From assembly GCA_950295325.1 (NCBI GenBank), contig OX485807.1, positions 31,097,666-31,161,665 on the forward strand: DNA of 64,000 bases, read 5' to 3'. Under the pieces are notes generated by a model. That model was not told where the DNA came from. It saw only the letters and a list, made by a program, of their open reading frames with translations, and ran no database searches. A program made the translations under genes and the position numbers. Position 1 is the stretch's first letter. Every line of letters begins with the position of its first letter. Source of the stretch: Polytrichum commune (Eukaryota; Streptophyta; Polytrichopsida; Polytrichales; Polytrichaceae). Shown here piece by piece: positions 34,926 to 46,929 of the stretch.

Positions 34926-35514
34926 GGGGGGTGCAAGGGGAACGTTTAAATGTGTTCACTTTGACAATGAATAAGGTGTTCATATGAATTCTAAAAAATA
35001 CGAGAAAATGTGTCTATAGCTTTGATTTGAATCAGACAATCATCTTGTTCTCTCATTAATCACGTGTTTCAAATCCCATGAGAAGTGGTTTTGTCCAAAA
35101 AAAAAGTAATCATTTAAGACCCACCTCCCTTATCATTATCATCATTTTTTTTTGATAAGTCATCCTACATATGCATTCAATATCTAAGACCCAATTTTTT
35201 TGTTTTTATATGAATATTTGTTTTGGGTTTGTACAAATCATTAGGTATTCCGTATAAACACCTCCCTAGCCACAACCCCACCCCCAAATCCTTTAAGGGT
35301 TAAACATCAAGTAATTATCCAATTTTTTGTTGATGTAGGATATGTGATCCGTGACCCAAGTTAAGGTGGACAAACTTGTAAATGAGCATTGAACACATAG
35401 AGCACACATAGAGCACCCTATATAATTAGTATTTAGTTTACAAATCTTACCCATTATTAATATATGAGACCCTCTATTTTATTGCACGTAGTTTCTACAT
35501 TTGTTGACAGTGCC

Positions 35515-35529
35515 ACCCCCCCCCCCCCC
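35515..35529. repeat. Poly-C run
   Basis: Fifteen Cs. Similar G or C runs occur at 34920, 55896, 56219 and 58829, some at transposon borders. Confidence 0.8.
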
Positions 35530-35951
35530 AACCTTCTCGACCTAACACATGGTAATGACCATGTCAAGTGTGTCAAATCAAGCCAAGGGAGACGATGGCC
35601 CACCCCACAACTTTTTTTTACTACATGTTTACTAAGATAATATTAGTGTTGGTCCATTTGACAAAATGGATCCAATGGTCTAGCGTGACTTGTCAAACAT
35701 AGCATGGGTCACGCATAGGAAAAAAGTTCATATTTGATCAAGTGTTTGAAAGAACAAACTTTCCTAATATTGATACATCAACCTACATAACTTGTTATAA
35801 TTCATAAGTAATCCATATTATGTCCCAAAAAATAAGGAAGGAAAATTTTAAAATATTTCTTGATTTGTATGTTAATTTTTCTTGAACCTATAATTCTCTA
35901 AATGCTAAAATTGCTCAAGATGTAGTTCTTTATGATAGGCCAACATATACT

Positions 35952-36415
35952 AGGGTCACTTCACACACAAGCCAAGTGCGTGACCATGAAATTGTGAGAG
36001 CCCAAAAGCAGTGTACAAAGGCCGTCCCAAGACATGTAGTGTGGTCACAAGCCCTCAAGTGCAGTGTGAAGTGATATGTGACCAAGTCCTCAACCAAATG
36101 CTATTCAACAAATTTCTTTTCATACGGGTTCCTCACACATCATAAAATATAATAAATCAATGGTTGTGAGAATTCAGAGTGCCGTGGTCTCCCAGTTCTG
36201 TGTTAGGCCTACCTCCAAGAGGTGGTTTTTAAAAAGAGCCCAAGTGATCATGTAACATGATCCATTTGATGCCATGAAGGAATCCTTGTAGATTTTACAT
36301 CCATTTTACATTCACATACTCCGTTGGTCCCTCAAGCATAGTGTGAAGCGAACTTGGACCGGCTCCGCCTTTTCCACCAATGAGAGTGCTTGAAGTGCAA
36401 TAGTTACAGCCTCTT
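35952..36415. mobile_element. Family A non-autonomous TIR transposon, copy 1
   Basis: Starts AGGGTCACTTCACACACAAG and has the family interior (CCTACCTCCAAGAGGTGG, GGTCCCTCAAGCATAGTG, ACCAATGAGAGTGCTTGAAG). Its right end is missing: it breaks off in GTTACAGCCTCT where the next copy begins, so two copies lie head to tail. Confidence 0.75.
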
Positions 36416-36921
36416 AGGGTCACTTCACACACAAGCCAAGAGCCGTGACCATGAAATTGTGAGAGCCCAGACGAAAGTGTCCAAAGGATGTCCCAAGACA
36501 CCTCCAAAATCATGTAGTGTGATCACATATCCTCAAGTGTAGTGTGAAGTCATATGTGACGAGACCCTCAACCAAATTCTAATTCAATGAATTTCTATTC
36601 ATGTCGGGTCCTCACGCATGATAAAAATATAATAAACCATAAGTTTTGAGCGCTTGGAGTGTTATAGTCTCCCGGTTTTGTGTTAGACCTACCTCCAAGA
36701 AGTGGTTTTTTGAAAATAATCCAAATGACCATTAAACATGATCCATTCGGTACCATGTAGGAATCCATGTAGACTTTACATCCATCTTGCATTCACTTGT
36801 ATACTCCGTTGGTCCCTCAATGGTAGTGTGAAGCAAACTTGGACCGGCTCTGCCTTTTCCGCCAATGAGAGTGCTTGAAGTGTACTGGTCACGGGCTCTC
36901 AGTCTCATGTGTGAAGTAACC
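36416..36921. mobile_element. Family A non-autonomous TIR transposon, copy 2
   Basis: Starts AGGGTCACTTCACACACAAG and GCCGTGACCATGAAATTGTG. It ends with the inverse, GGTCACGGGCTCTCAGTCTC followed by ATGTGTGAAGTAACC. It is about 506 bp with no coding capacity, and tandem with copy 1. Confidence 0.8.
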
Positions 36922-37059
36922 ATAGCTTTTCATTCAGGGACTCCTATTGGTTCTGAACGGTACGTATGGAAAAGTATACCATATGTAAATGAGTAACCTA
37001 AAAATACAAAGTCTCAAATCAAGCTAGCTGCATTGATTCTTGAAGCAATGACTGACTGC

Positions 37060-37262
37060 TAGTTAGAGATGAAGCGGTTGAATTTGAGAAATACCAGTTG
37101 AGGTCCAAAACTTTTGGAAAATCACCAATCATACTAGAGGAATCTATGGAACGCCCTTCAAATTAGTAAAGAAAAACTGAAAGATCACAGCATGTAACCA
37201 GTGGGTGTTGGAAACACTAGGGTTTTGACCGATTATGCCCAAAATCTCCCCCTAATGACAAA
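37060..37262. repeat. Family B repeat unit
   Basis: Runs from GATGAAGCGGTTGAATTTGAG through CTAGAGGAATCTATGG to ACTAGGGTTTTGACCGATTA and TGCCCAAAATCTCCCC. Similar units recur at 37.26-37.71, 38.04-38.26, 39.42-40.07, 57.15-57.38 and 58.44-58.67 kb, all on the same strand. No clear terminal inverted repeat was found. Confidence 0.65.
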
Positions 37263-37710
37263 CAAATCAGTTGAGTTCGAGAAATAACCGGTCGAAGTTC
37301 AAGACTTCAGGAACGTAACCGGTTGGCCGCTTTGTTTCGCTGAGGTGGCACTACACGATTGGCTCTGAGCACACAGGTTTGCAGACAATAACCTCGACAT
37401 CCCAGCCGGTTATGATCATCTAAATCGGATATGTTGAAGAAGACGACAGGTGACCCACTGTTTAGGTCACCTGCGCAGCTCAACAAAGCGGCCAACCGGT
37501 TACGTCCGGTAATCATTTTATTGGAACCGGTTCTGCACCGATAACCGGTTCCAATAAAACGACTACCTAATACATTACCAATTATTTGAGAGGAATCTAT
37601 TAATATACCTGGAATTCATGAAGAAACACCGAAACATGTAACCAGTTGGACTTGGAAGCACGAGGATTGTGACCGATTATGCCCAAAAATCTCTCCAGAC
37701 ACTGTGTTCA
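37262..37710. repeat. Family B repeat unit interrupted by a hairpin element
   Basis: The left half reads ATCAGTTGAGTTCGAGAAAT to GACTTCAGGAA. The right half resumes TTGAGAGGAATCTATTAAT and runs to GACCGATTATGCCC. About 255 bp of unrelated hairpin-rich sequence separates them. Confidence 0.6.
37313..37567. mobile_element. Hairpin-rich insertion with perfect inverted repeats
   Basis: Three exact inverted repeats: a 23-bp pair at 37314-37336 and 37482-37504 (CGTAACCGGTTGGCCGCTTT start), a 9-bp hairpin 37447-37473 (CAGGTGACC / GGTCACCTG), and a 17-bp hairpin 37516-37559 (TTTTATTGGAACCGGTT) with a 10-base loop. A CTAA occurs 8 bases after the last stem. A 3' hairpin plus CTRR is a Helitron-like terminus, but no TC start is evident, so a foldback element is as likely. 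Confidence 0.6.
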
Positions 37711-38039
37711 AGACTGGAACCTTGGACTTTGAGCAATGTGAATGAAGAGGGGCCACTCCAGATTCCCAAGTACACAAATCATACACATAGTTTCTCTTCA
37801 CAATAATCATGTTTCAAAACAAACAAACAAACAATATCAACACATATATTTTTGGAAGCGCGCTTCAACCGCAGCCTATGAGGTTCGCTTCTTTCTATTT
37901 TTGAAAAGTACGAACAGATTCCAAATGGTCTGCTATGAGACGTAATCAACATTGCATTGGAATAACAGTAATTGAGCAGATCATGCATAACAACGACAAC
38001 ACTCATAAAAACACTGTCCGGGGAGAACCGGCAGTTAGT

Positions 38040-38255
38040 TACAATAGGTGAACCGGTTGAGTTTGAGAAATAATAACCGGTTGAAGTTGAAGACTTCAGG
38101 AAAATTACCAATCGTTTTAGAGGAATATATAGAAGAATATACCTCCTCAAATGACTGGAAGCAAAACTGGAAGATGTCAACATGTAAGTGGTTGGATTTA
38201 GAATCACTAGGATCTTGACCAACTATGCCCAAAAACTAACTTCCTAGGCACTGCT
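38040..38255. repeat. Family B repeat unit
   Basis: ATAGGTGAACCGGTTGAGTT to TCTTGACCAACTATGCCC. Same strand and order as the unit at 37060. Confidence 0.6.
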
Positions 38256-39424
38256 CATAGAGTTAGACGTGTCATAGATAAATTTCTTTTCTTTTCTTTG
38301 CACCCGCTTCTCGTAGGATATAAAACACACAATTAGTACAAGGTCATTAGCAAATCCAAAATGTGCTCGTTGTTATTTGCCTCGTTATTTTTGGAGCTCA
38401 TATGAATACTTTATTCATCATCAAAGTTAAGTATCAAGTGGTCATATAGGTTCCTCTTGATCTTTTGACTATTGAACCTAGGTTGTGCTTCGAGAGGGCT
38501 TAGAGAAGGCAAAGAGGGCTATTATGCCAATACCCTAGTTGTGATGATGGATGATAGAGCAAATAATCCAAAGCATTATGAAATTGCAATGTCATCACAA
38601 CTATTAAAGCTAGTATTTAGAAGGGTCACAATTTTCAAGCTAATTTAGAGTTATGACAACATGGGTTCAAGATGGGTACTTCTAGTAGTGTTAACACCAT
38701 GGGTGGCCTCTCTTAAGTATACATAAATCAAATGTCCCATATTGATACTACATATATAATACATCATAGGCAATAACTGAAAAGTATCCTTTGTAATTGT
38801 TGTGTCTTTTATTCTCGTGAACTTGCTCAAGGTTACATTCACATAATGCAACAATGTTGCCAATATGGCACAATGATTTTGCCCTCTAAACCACCTCTTG
38901 TCTTGTATATTGCCCTCTAGATATTTTACCAAATGACCTTCTTCACACGTTCTCACCCTTGTTTTCATATGCTTAACCCCTAGTAAATGTATAGGAAGCC
39001 AGAAAGTGGTTGTGAACGTTTTCAAAGCTACCCTTCTTGAGGTTTTAATTTAATTCTAAGATTTCACCCTCCGTGCACTTGAACATACCATTATGAAGCA
39101 GTGTGCGTTCGTCCATGTGGGCCCTATGAATCTAACCATGTGATGCCCCAACCTGGTGCAAGCATACTCAAACTAAGTCTGAATTTGCACTATGTTGGGG
39201 CATCCCATGGTTATAATCTCAAGGCCCACATGAACAAACGCGCACTGCTTAATAATGTTATGTTCATCCAACCCGATGTTTGAAACTCGCACTATAGAAA
39301 AAAAAGTTCAAAGTTTTTTGTAAGGATGACAGGTTTTAGCTAGCATTTAGCATTTGGGTTAACATTTAGTATTGGTGACACTACACCGCGGTTTACAATT
39401 AGTATTGAGCAAGACAATTAGAAT
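38256..39424. other. Mostly unassigned; family E-like segment at 38390-38480
   Basis: 38390-38480 (GCTCATATGAATACTTTATT, CATCATCAAAGTTAAGTAT, GACTATTGAACCTAGG) matches 47470-47590. A 124-codon minus frame at 38651-39025 (with HMKTRVRTCEEGHLVKYL) has no recognisable domain and is not supported as a gene. Confidence 0.35.
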
Positions 39425-40065
39425 TAGTGACAACAAATATCATATTCAAAGCAATTACATATGTACCAATTGAGTTTGAAAAATAACCAGTTCAATTTCA
39501 AGACTTCGGGAAAATGACCCATCCATTTAGAGGAATCTTTAGAACATACCTCAAATTCATAAACAAAAAACCAAAAGATCAAGACATGCAACCCAATATT
39601 CAAGGTTGAAGTCTTCAATGCCCTTCAAACGCGATTTGGCCCTTCAAAATATACCTCTCACAAAACAACCCTTTATAACGCAACCCCAAATTGAAAACGA
39701 AGGCGTCACTTGGAATCCTCAATATAATTTGCCCGCCACAAGAACCAACAAGCGTAGGGCATTGTCACTACAAGAAGTGGAGTTAGGTGGCTGATTCTTA
39801 ATTCTTCACATTGTACTAGAAACACGTACCACATATTTCATGCACAAGTTTAATATGAGGTTTGTATTTCACTTCTAAATTCTTGGATCAACGTCTTGGA
39901 TTCGAACCAACCCTTCAACTACAAGGCTGAAATCTGAGAGCCCTTCAAAATGAAACTCATATGAGGACTCGAAACTTGAACACTAATGTAACCGGTTGGA
40001 CTTCGAAACACTAGGATTTTGACCGATTATGCCCCAAAATGTCCCCGGACACTAGCGGACACTCC
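39425..40065. repeat. Family B repeat unit split by unrelated sequence
   Basis: The left part is 39460-39600 (GTTTGAAAAATAACCAGTTC to AAGATCAAGACATGCAACCC). The right part is 39985-40060 (TAACCGGTTGGACTTCGAAA to TTTTGACCGATTATGCCCC). The 380 bases between them carry no recognised motif and may be an insertion. Confidence 0.5.
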
Positions 40066-40384
40066 TCCCTACTATCTAGGCTTGCAAAAGTGTCAAGCAT
40101 GATTCGTGAAGAGTAGGGCCCCTTCCATAAGTGCATGATGACGGCGGGCCACCGAGTTTGGAGGGAGGATCCCATGACCCATATTTAATAATAAGTGTTT
40201 ATCCCATTACTGCTGCATTTCGGGCATGCTCTTACTTTATAAGGTAGAGGCATCTAAATCTAGGTCAACCTCCCATTCAAACACCTATATGCAACCTAAA
40301 CTATCCCACCGTAAAGTAAAGTACTAGCTCAAAGGGTTGGCATTGAGTGTGTTGACTACACTCATCATCCCAATAAGTGCGTGT

Positions 40385-40600
40385 TGCAATTCGGAGTCAC
40401 GCACAATAACATGTCACTCATGGGGTTCATTTTTTACTAACGAAAGTTCAATAGGTTGTTTGGACATTCTGGAACATAAATGATGACATTTCTTGGTAAA
40501 AAACATCACATTCTCATTTACACAGCTACAACATTGCGTAACTTTGAATAGTAACATGCACGTTGATTGGGATTATGAGTGTAATGAGGTTGCGCATCGA
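40385..40600. repeat. Family C MITE, diverged copy
   Basis: Contains AATAGGTTGTTTGGACATTC and, at the right, TACAACATTGCGTAACTTTG followed by AATAGTAACATGCAC, in the positions seen in 487-712. Confidence 0.45.
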
Positions 40601-41002
40601 GTGGACATTGTCAGTGGCTATTACATGCTATGAAAATAATTGCCTATTATAGTTGGGTCGTACTGAAAATTTTGATTTTTGCAGCAATGGGTCTTGTGAT
40701 CAACATTCAAGAACCAAAAATGTGACATGGATAGTGTTGGCACCCATAACCGATCACTCGTCCAATAGCAAAAGGGTTATCAGGATCCATCCTAATTTTT
40801 CATCCAATGCATGAAGGTGTGATATCATTCATGGTTTCCATAGTTTGTCCATGAGTCGTATGGTTATGATTGACAAACTAATTCGAGTGGGTGAATGGCT
40901 CACAACTCCCATGGCTTGTCATCCACTCTCCTCTTGTTGGGTTTCTAGTCCATAATCACTCCATAATGACATTCAAGTGCCATGTTGTTAAGATAGAGGT
41001 AT

Positions 41003-41185
41003 TATGTGGGCAAGGCTTGTAGGCATGTATATTTGAGGCAAGGCTTGTAGACGTGTACATTTGAGTGGTATATGGCAATGCTTGAAGTTAAAGCACAAAC
41101 CTCTAAAAGACGTGTTATGATGAGATTGGACTATGTGCTCAAAATAAGGACATCATTTTAGGTTCAATAATTAACCCTTATAGCA
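41003..41185. repeat. Short tandem duplication joined to a family E arm
   Basis: GGCAAGGCTTGTAGGCATGT occurs at 41003 and again with one change at 41037, followed each time by a TACATTTGAG-like segment. The second flows into a family E arm (ATTTGAGTGGTATATGGCAA to GTGCTCAAAATAAGG and TTTTAGGTTCAATAATTAAC). Confidence 0.45.
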
Positions 41186-42075
41186 TCTAACCATATTATT
41201 TTAACTCACCAAAGATTTTTTCTCTTGCACTTCAGAGAATCATTTGGGATTACCTTTTCTTTTAAGTTGGAAATTTATATTGTCTTACTATTACAAGGCA
41301 ATCATTTGTTGATTCCAAACTTATATTTTAAGGTCTCAATAATGGTTGTGTATTTCGATGGAGTGATGTTATGGTCAGTTTTAAAATGCAACAATGCATT
41401 TTTTTTTCCAATCATACTTCAACAAGGCTCCCGATATTCTATTGTCCACTTGTTTTTTTTTTTAAATGTTATGATATTGTCCACATTATGACTTATGTCT
41501 TTAACTCTTTCGAATTATGTCGTACACTCTTATGTGTTAAATTCTTCTAGTTTCTGTCTTAGCCTCCTTTAGTATATGTCTAAAATTGTTGTCTAAGCTC
41601 TTATAGTTTGTGTCATAAAGGCCACATTAAAGGAAGTGGTTTCTTCTTGTAAATGATCACATACCTATATTATGTGAAATTTCATTGGGTATGATGTACG
41701 TAGATGTCATTGTGCAACTCTCATGGTTGATATTAGTGAAATCTCCAATATTGACCTTTGGAGCTACACCGAGAGATCTCCCCATCTTATATGAACTTTG
41801 TCTTTATATTATATTATATAAGCATTCCTAAAAATTTGTTGATTACACATCACAGGTGAATAAAGTGTACTTATTCACTATTTTAAACCCTAAAGTTTGA
41901 TCATCTATTGCTATTTTAGACTACTATAAGTTGTATATTTATTACAGGCTTTGTCTCCATATTAAAATTTAAAGGTATTTACTTACTATTCTAAACCACG
42001 AAATTTATTTACAATGCTAATTTAGTCTAATGCCAATTCAAAATTCTACTTTTAGTTCAATATTTTTTTGTTTGG
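41186..42075. other. AT-rich stretch, nothing recognised
   Basis: An 88-codon frame at 41225-41491 is Phe/Leu-rich by composition and lacks any motif. I do not call it a gene. Confidence 0.35.
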
Positions 42076-42689
42076 GGGTGCAAGCACGGTAAAATGGATA
42101 GCTCATGATCCCTGCCTAGTGTTCAGTGAAGGTGATTCAAAACTATACACCAACTTTGAGTTTTGTGAAGAAACAAATCATAGACATTTTTAAAACATAC
42201 TGATCTACAAAGCCAAGCAAATTATGATGACCAAAAAAATTCCAGGAAAAGTCTACATATTTTAGAAGACATTACAAGTGGTGTGCAAGTAGGTGATATT
42301 GAACAAGAGACTGTCTAAAATTTGTTTAAAGTACGATAATATTAAAATAAATCGCTGATTTTCCACAAAGTTTTGTGATGATGCTCTCAAGTTGATAATG
42401 AATTTAAGGAATATGAAAGAAAATTTCAACTTCAAAATAGTTAAGGTCATGAAACTCCGTCCAAAACTAGACTCAATCATTTTCTTTTGAGCATCACTGT
42501 TAATGGATAGTATTGAATATCTCAACTTGGTGTCCACATTTCAGTATTCAGCACAACAACAGTGGTCATCATGAAAAGAATTCCAATTTAAACAACGCTT
42601 TGCTACTACTTTTAGGCCTTTGACCCAAAAAATTATGGTTTTAGTATACCGAAGCAATTTTTTTGGTCCACTTTCCCATGCTTGCACCC
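42076..42689. mobile_element. Non-autonomous DNA transposon, family D, copy 2
   Basis: Starts GGGTGCAAGCACGGTAAAAT and ends CTTTCCCATGCTTGCACCC. The flanking direct repeat is TTGG at 42072-42075 and 42690-42693. About 614 bp, collinear with 4955-5574. The different 4-bp duplications of the two copies show both the exact ends and that the target is not fixed. Confidence 0.82.
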
Positions 42690-42894
42690 TTGGATAGAGA
42701 ACTTTGTTAGAAAATTGCTCAAGACCACATGTTATTATTGGAAGAAAAAAAATCCATGATGATAGGGATTCCCAAGATGGCGAGATTTACACGAGGCATG
42801 CATGTTTATATCGATAATTTTATGATATCACTCTATCTCCAACATAAATGATAAGATGTGCAAGTGTTATACATTGATATTCCCTAATTGGACA

Positions 42895-43050
42895 TTTTTA
42901 TTTGAATGGTGTGTGATCAAGTGTGGAGCTAAGAACAAATACCATACATACTTGTTTTAAAATAAAAAACGGATTGCGCGTTAATATTATTTGAACTATT
43001 CCATGTTCAATAGTCAACACAATCGAAAGGACCTATGTATTTATTCAAGA
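42895..43050. repeat. Family E arm, diverged
   Basis: TTTGAATGGTGTGTGATCAA, GGAGCTAAGAACAAATACCA and GTTCAATAGTCAACACAATC occur in the same order as in the arms at 46.9-47.7 kb. Confidence 0.4.
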
Positions 43051-43599
43051 ATTCAACACAATTGCACATTTGATAACATAACCAAATGAGAAGAGGTCCA
43101 ATTTACAATACAATAGTTGTTGATGTTTCATCATATAGTTGCTAATGTGACACAAATTTCAAGACTTAGACATTATCAATAGAATATGAAATAATAACTA
43201 ATGGAATAACACGAGTAACCTTAGCACATGTGTCATGTGAACACTTTACAACTTATGTCTTCATAGTGCTTAAAGTAATTTGTTGTGCTATGCCATGTTA
43301 CAACATCTACATTGCATGAATGTTATAAAATATATCATAAACCTGTGTTGATTGGGACATTCATATTGCATATTATCCTAGGAGTCCCTATCATTACACC
43401 AAAATTCCAAGAATCGCATGTTAGCCCGTCGAAGGAAGCTCCCGTCAACCATATCCCATAACTATGGGCAAACAATGTTGTATCCCGTAATATATATAAG
43501 CCATTGATTTTATAGTGACTTGGGGGGCATGAGTAAGCTTTGAAACCTATAAGTGACTTCTAAACTAATTTCAGTTTAGCAGTATATAGAGAATCTTCA

Positions 43600-43930
43600 A
43601 TGATAGGTCATCGTCATGGATTGACGACATGTTTGGGACATGATGTTCCTGCTTTGGTCAACACCCATTGCATTGCACATCGAGAATCTTTGTTTGCATG
43701 CAATGGATTCAAAACAATACTAGAGTTATTGGATCAATTTGCTAACAAAGTTTATGAGTGGGTAAGATGAAGTAGCAAACGATGAAAGGAACTCAAAAGT
43801 TTAATGTTCAAATTCCAATTACAACCATGGGCTATCTTGTAATTCCATTCAGTTTGTTGGCTTTCTCGAGGTCAAGTGTTGGAGCGGATTTTGTATTATA
43901 TGCTAGCAATATTGGATGCAACATGAGGAA
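43600..43930 (+). pseudogene. hAT-like (zinc-finger/DUF4371-type) transposase relic
   Basis: One frame reads MIGHRHGLTTCLGHDVPALV then NTHCIAHRESLFACNGFKTI, LELLDQFANKVYEWVR, a stop, KELKSL and HSVCWLSRGQVLERILYYM. The CIAHR motif, the following helix and the WLSRGQVLER block are characteristic of the C-terminal half of the hAT-related zinc-finger transposases often labelled ZNF862-like or DUF4371 proteins. At least three in-frame stops are present, no upstream BED finger is found, and the dimerisation domain is absent. It is a dead fragment. Confidence 0.65.
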
Positions 43931-46176
43931 TTAAAGAGACTTAGAATGGATTAAATAATGTAAGAAGTTTTTTGCGTTTATTTTTAAAAGAAAGTGATTG
44001 AACTTCAATTTTGTGTGAAAGATTAAGATTTCTCAACCCGTCATTTGGAAGGTAGTTTTTGATGTTGTCTGTCACATTGAATGTGTTCTTATTTCCGGTA
44101 CTTCCCTATCCCTATAAGTGCTTCTAGATTTGCTTCATGAGATGGGCTCCACCCAACTTTGACACCTCCCCTCCCTCATTAGTTCAATGCATTAGAAATT
44201 TGAACCCTAAGACCCTATCTTTCAAAAACAATTCTCGCGAAGATTGAAAAATGGAAGAAGTGAATGACCACTATTGGTGCATCAGACTAGGATGTTAAAG
44301 AATCTTTATAATCTACCCCTGGTAGAACTGGGCATTCTTAAGTGAACCCTACATGTCCTTCATCGTTCTACTCTACCAGACTACCAATTCTATTATATTA
44401 CCAGGTGACTCTGCCGCTATCGGATGACACTACTTCTAAAAATATGTACCTCCTGAAACTCCTTAACATGTGTAATATAACTTTTTTGGCCATATTTTTT
44501 TTCATTTCATCTAAACACCTTAGTCTTCACTAAAAAAACCATTGATTGAATGTGAGAAGGGCTATCAAGTGAGATTGAAAGGCAATAGACACGAAAAATA
44601 TGGTTATAACTACTCGAGGCTACAAAAAGGCATGGCAATAGGCAAGAGGCAACGAACAACACACATAGAGATAGGTGCGAGAGGTGCTATAGTTTTAGCA
44701 TTGGCAAGATAAAGCTGCCAAGACAACATAAAGGCTATAGCCATGAGTTAGAAGATTAGCCACTCCATCCCCAATGATTATATTATGGATGAGTGCGCAA
44801 GTTAGCCATAGACGATTGAACAATGCCTATGAGAGGATTGTCAGTTGGAATATTACCACATCATTTTGATCTCTTGTGATAGGAGAAAACATTGATTATT
44901 CATAATATAAATTATTAACATTGTGGAAGTTTTATTGTGATCATTGTGCAAGTTTGTGTAAGTGTATCGTAAAACATGTGACATTAGAGAAGAGAATGGA
45001 ATGGTTGAGATGCAGTAAGTTTGTTAAAGTAGAGAATGTTGAAGAAGAATACTATGAGGTACGAAAAGCTTACTTTTGAGAGCATAATAGAATATACGCT
45101 TTGTGCTATTGCGGACGAAGTTTTAAGTGAAATCCATGCATACTATGAACATGCAATACATAGCCAAAATTGAGGAAGAGAAGAGTTTGAGAGAGTCAAG
45201 CCTAGTTCTTCCTCTATTTCTATCTCAACTTTTCTCCTTCAGTTCTAACCACTCCTTCAACAATGGTTTTTTTGTTGTTGTTGGAATCTTATACCTTATT
45301 CTTATCTAATCCTCTTTTCATCTAATATTTATCTCTTTTCCTATTTACGCCTACTTTATGTTACTTTGGTAAAGGTAACTCCTCTTTACCGTTAACATAG
45401 GAGTAGAATGATTCTTGCGTGGACCCAAAATGGCTAATTGTAAAAATAGTGGCCCAAAAAGGATGCAATGATACATTGGATGCGATGATTGGCCGTATAG
45501 GTCATGTCTCACACCATCGATTCAACCGTTTTGTGTGCATTCATATGCAGTGTAGGACATTTTGATGCTTAGATTAGGAAGACTCTATTGTACAAGTAAA
45601 GAGTGTGACTTACTTACCCCTTTGGGGAAATCTAACTAATAATTATACAAGGAATAAACTTATGAAACAACTTGCAGTCCCCCTCATTTCCTCTACTCTA
45701 TCTCTGAAAAATGTTGCACAAATTTTAAGCCACGCATCCTAGCCAAATAATCTTATTTTTACCGTTTTCCGTATTTCTACCTTAAAGCTTGATAAAAGGG
45801 CACCCCTCAGTTATAGGAAACTTACCTTACCTTGGATCAAACCAAATCACAAAAATTTATAACTTTGTTTATTAGTCCGTATGGTGACCGCAGTAGGAAA
45901 AATTCATGATTTTTTAAAAATTCGGTAACAATCATCCAAAATAGTGTGCAATGTCGATAACTTAGCGTGGGGCAACTTAATTGCACATATTAGCATAGCA
46001 AACATCCAACAAAGTAACAAGTCTTAGTGACATAAACTTTTGGGCTATTCCCATCAAAGTTATCAAAATCACAATTTTAGCCAACCAAATGTCAACTGAT
46101 TTTCATTAATTTTAAGATTTTGGTGGCTATATTTTTTAGGAGAATCACTACTAGGATCATGTAGCAATACCATTGG
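43931..46176. other. Unassigned stretch
   Basis: No gene can be supported; short open frames lack motifs. A segment near 45360-45420 (GGTAAAGGTAACTCCTCTTT and CATAGGAGTAGAATGATTC) loosely resembles the 3' UTR of the LINE copy at 7.8 kb. Confidence 0.35.
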
Positions 46177-46265
46177 TTGTTTGCCACTAGGGGGTAGGAT
46201 TTTGGTATCAATTCAACTATACTAACAAATATGGATACCTAAACCTACCCCCTGTTGACAAACAA
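46177..46265. repeat. Foldback with 34-bp arms
   Basis: Left TTGTTTGCCACTAGGGGGTA then GGATTTTGGTATC. Right GGATACCTAAACC then TACCCCCTGTTGACAAACAA. The loop is about 20 bases. The following 350 bases contain several palindromes around GATATTTAGTGT. Confidence 0.55.
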
Positions 46266-46929
46266 CTACACTAAAAAGGATATTTAGTGTTTGATTGTAT
46301 TCAATGTTGTTACCACCCTACCCTACCTTGCTGAACACTTGAGAATTAGTGTTAGACATAAATGTGTTGTTACCTTCCCTACTTGTCACCTCCCTTTTTG
46401 TGAAGCATGGATTTCATATCCCTACTAACACTAAATTCAAAAAATTATGTAACTTCCACATATTACCATACTTGATATTTAGTGTTTGAGTTTACATTTC
46501 ATGTTGCTTACTTTCATAGGGTTAATTGATATTTAGTGTATGCGTTCGTATTTAGTGTATCAAACACTAAATATCCTATTTAGTTTAGTCGGCAACGACA
46601 TGTGATCCTTGTAGCTTCTAAATTTTTGTGATGGAGATCAAGCACAATGATATTTAAGTAAATTCACACTCACTAAGTTTCTTTTGTATGTCAACTCCAA
46701 ATAAAGTTTGCAATCCTTACAAGTTCAAAATACATTGATCTTTGATTCGAGCTAAACCCCAAAACATTTTAGGCTTACGATGGGTGTGCCCAACAACTGT
46801 TCTATGGGGCTAGGCAATGCCTTCCTGAGCATTTTAACGCCCTCAATAGCTCTAGGAAGGTGTTTGCTCAACCCCATGGAGTAAAAGTTGGGCATGCTCC
46901 AACATGTGGTAAGGTAAGAGGCCTACTTT

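Noticed and set aside
41225-41491. Hydrophobic 88-codon frame considered as a membrane protein
   Set aside because: Phe/Leu content is explained by T-rich DNA; there is no conserved motif, no splice context and no repeat of it elsewhere in the window.
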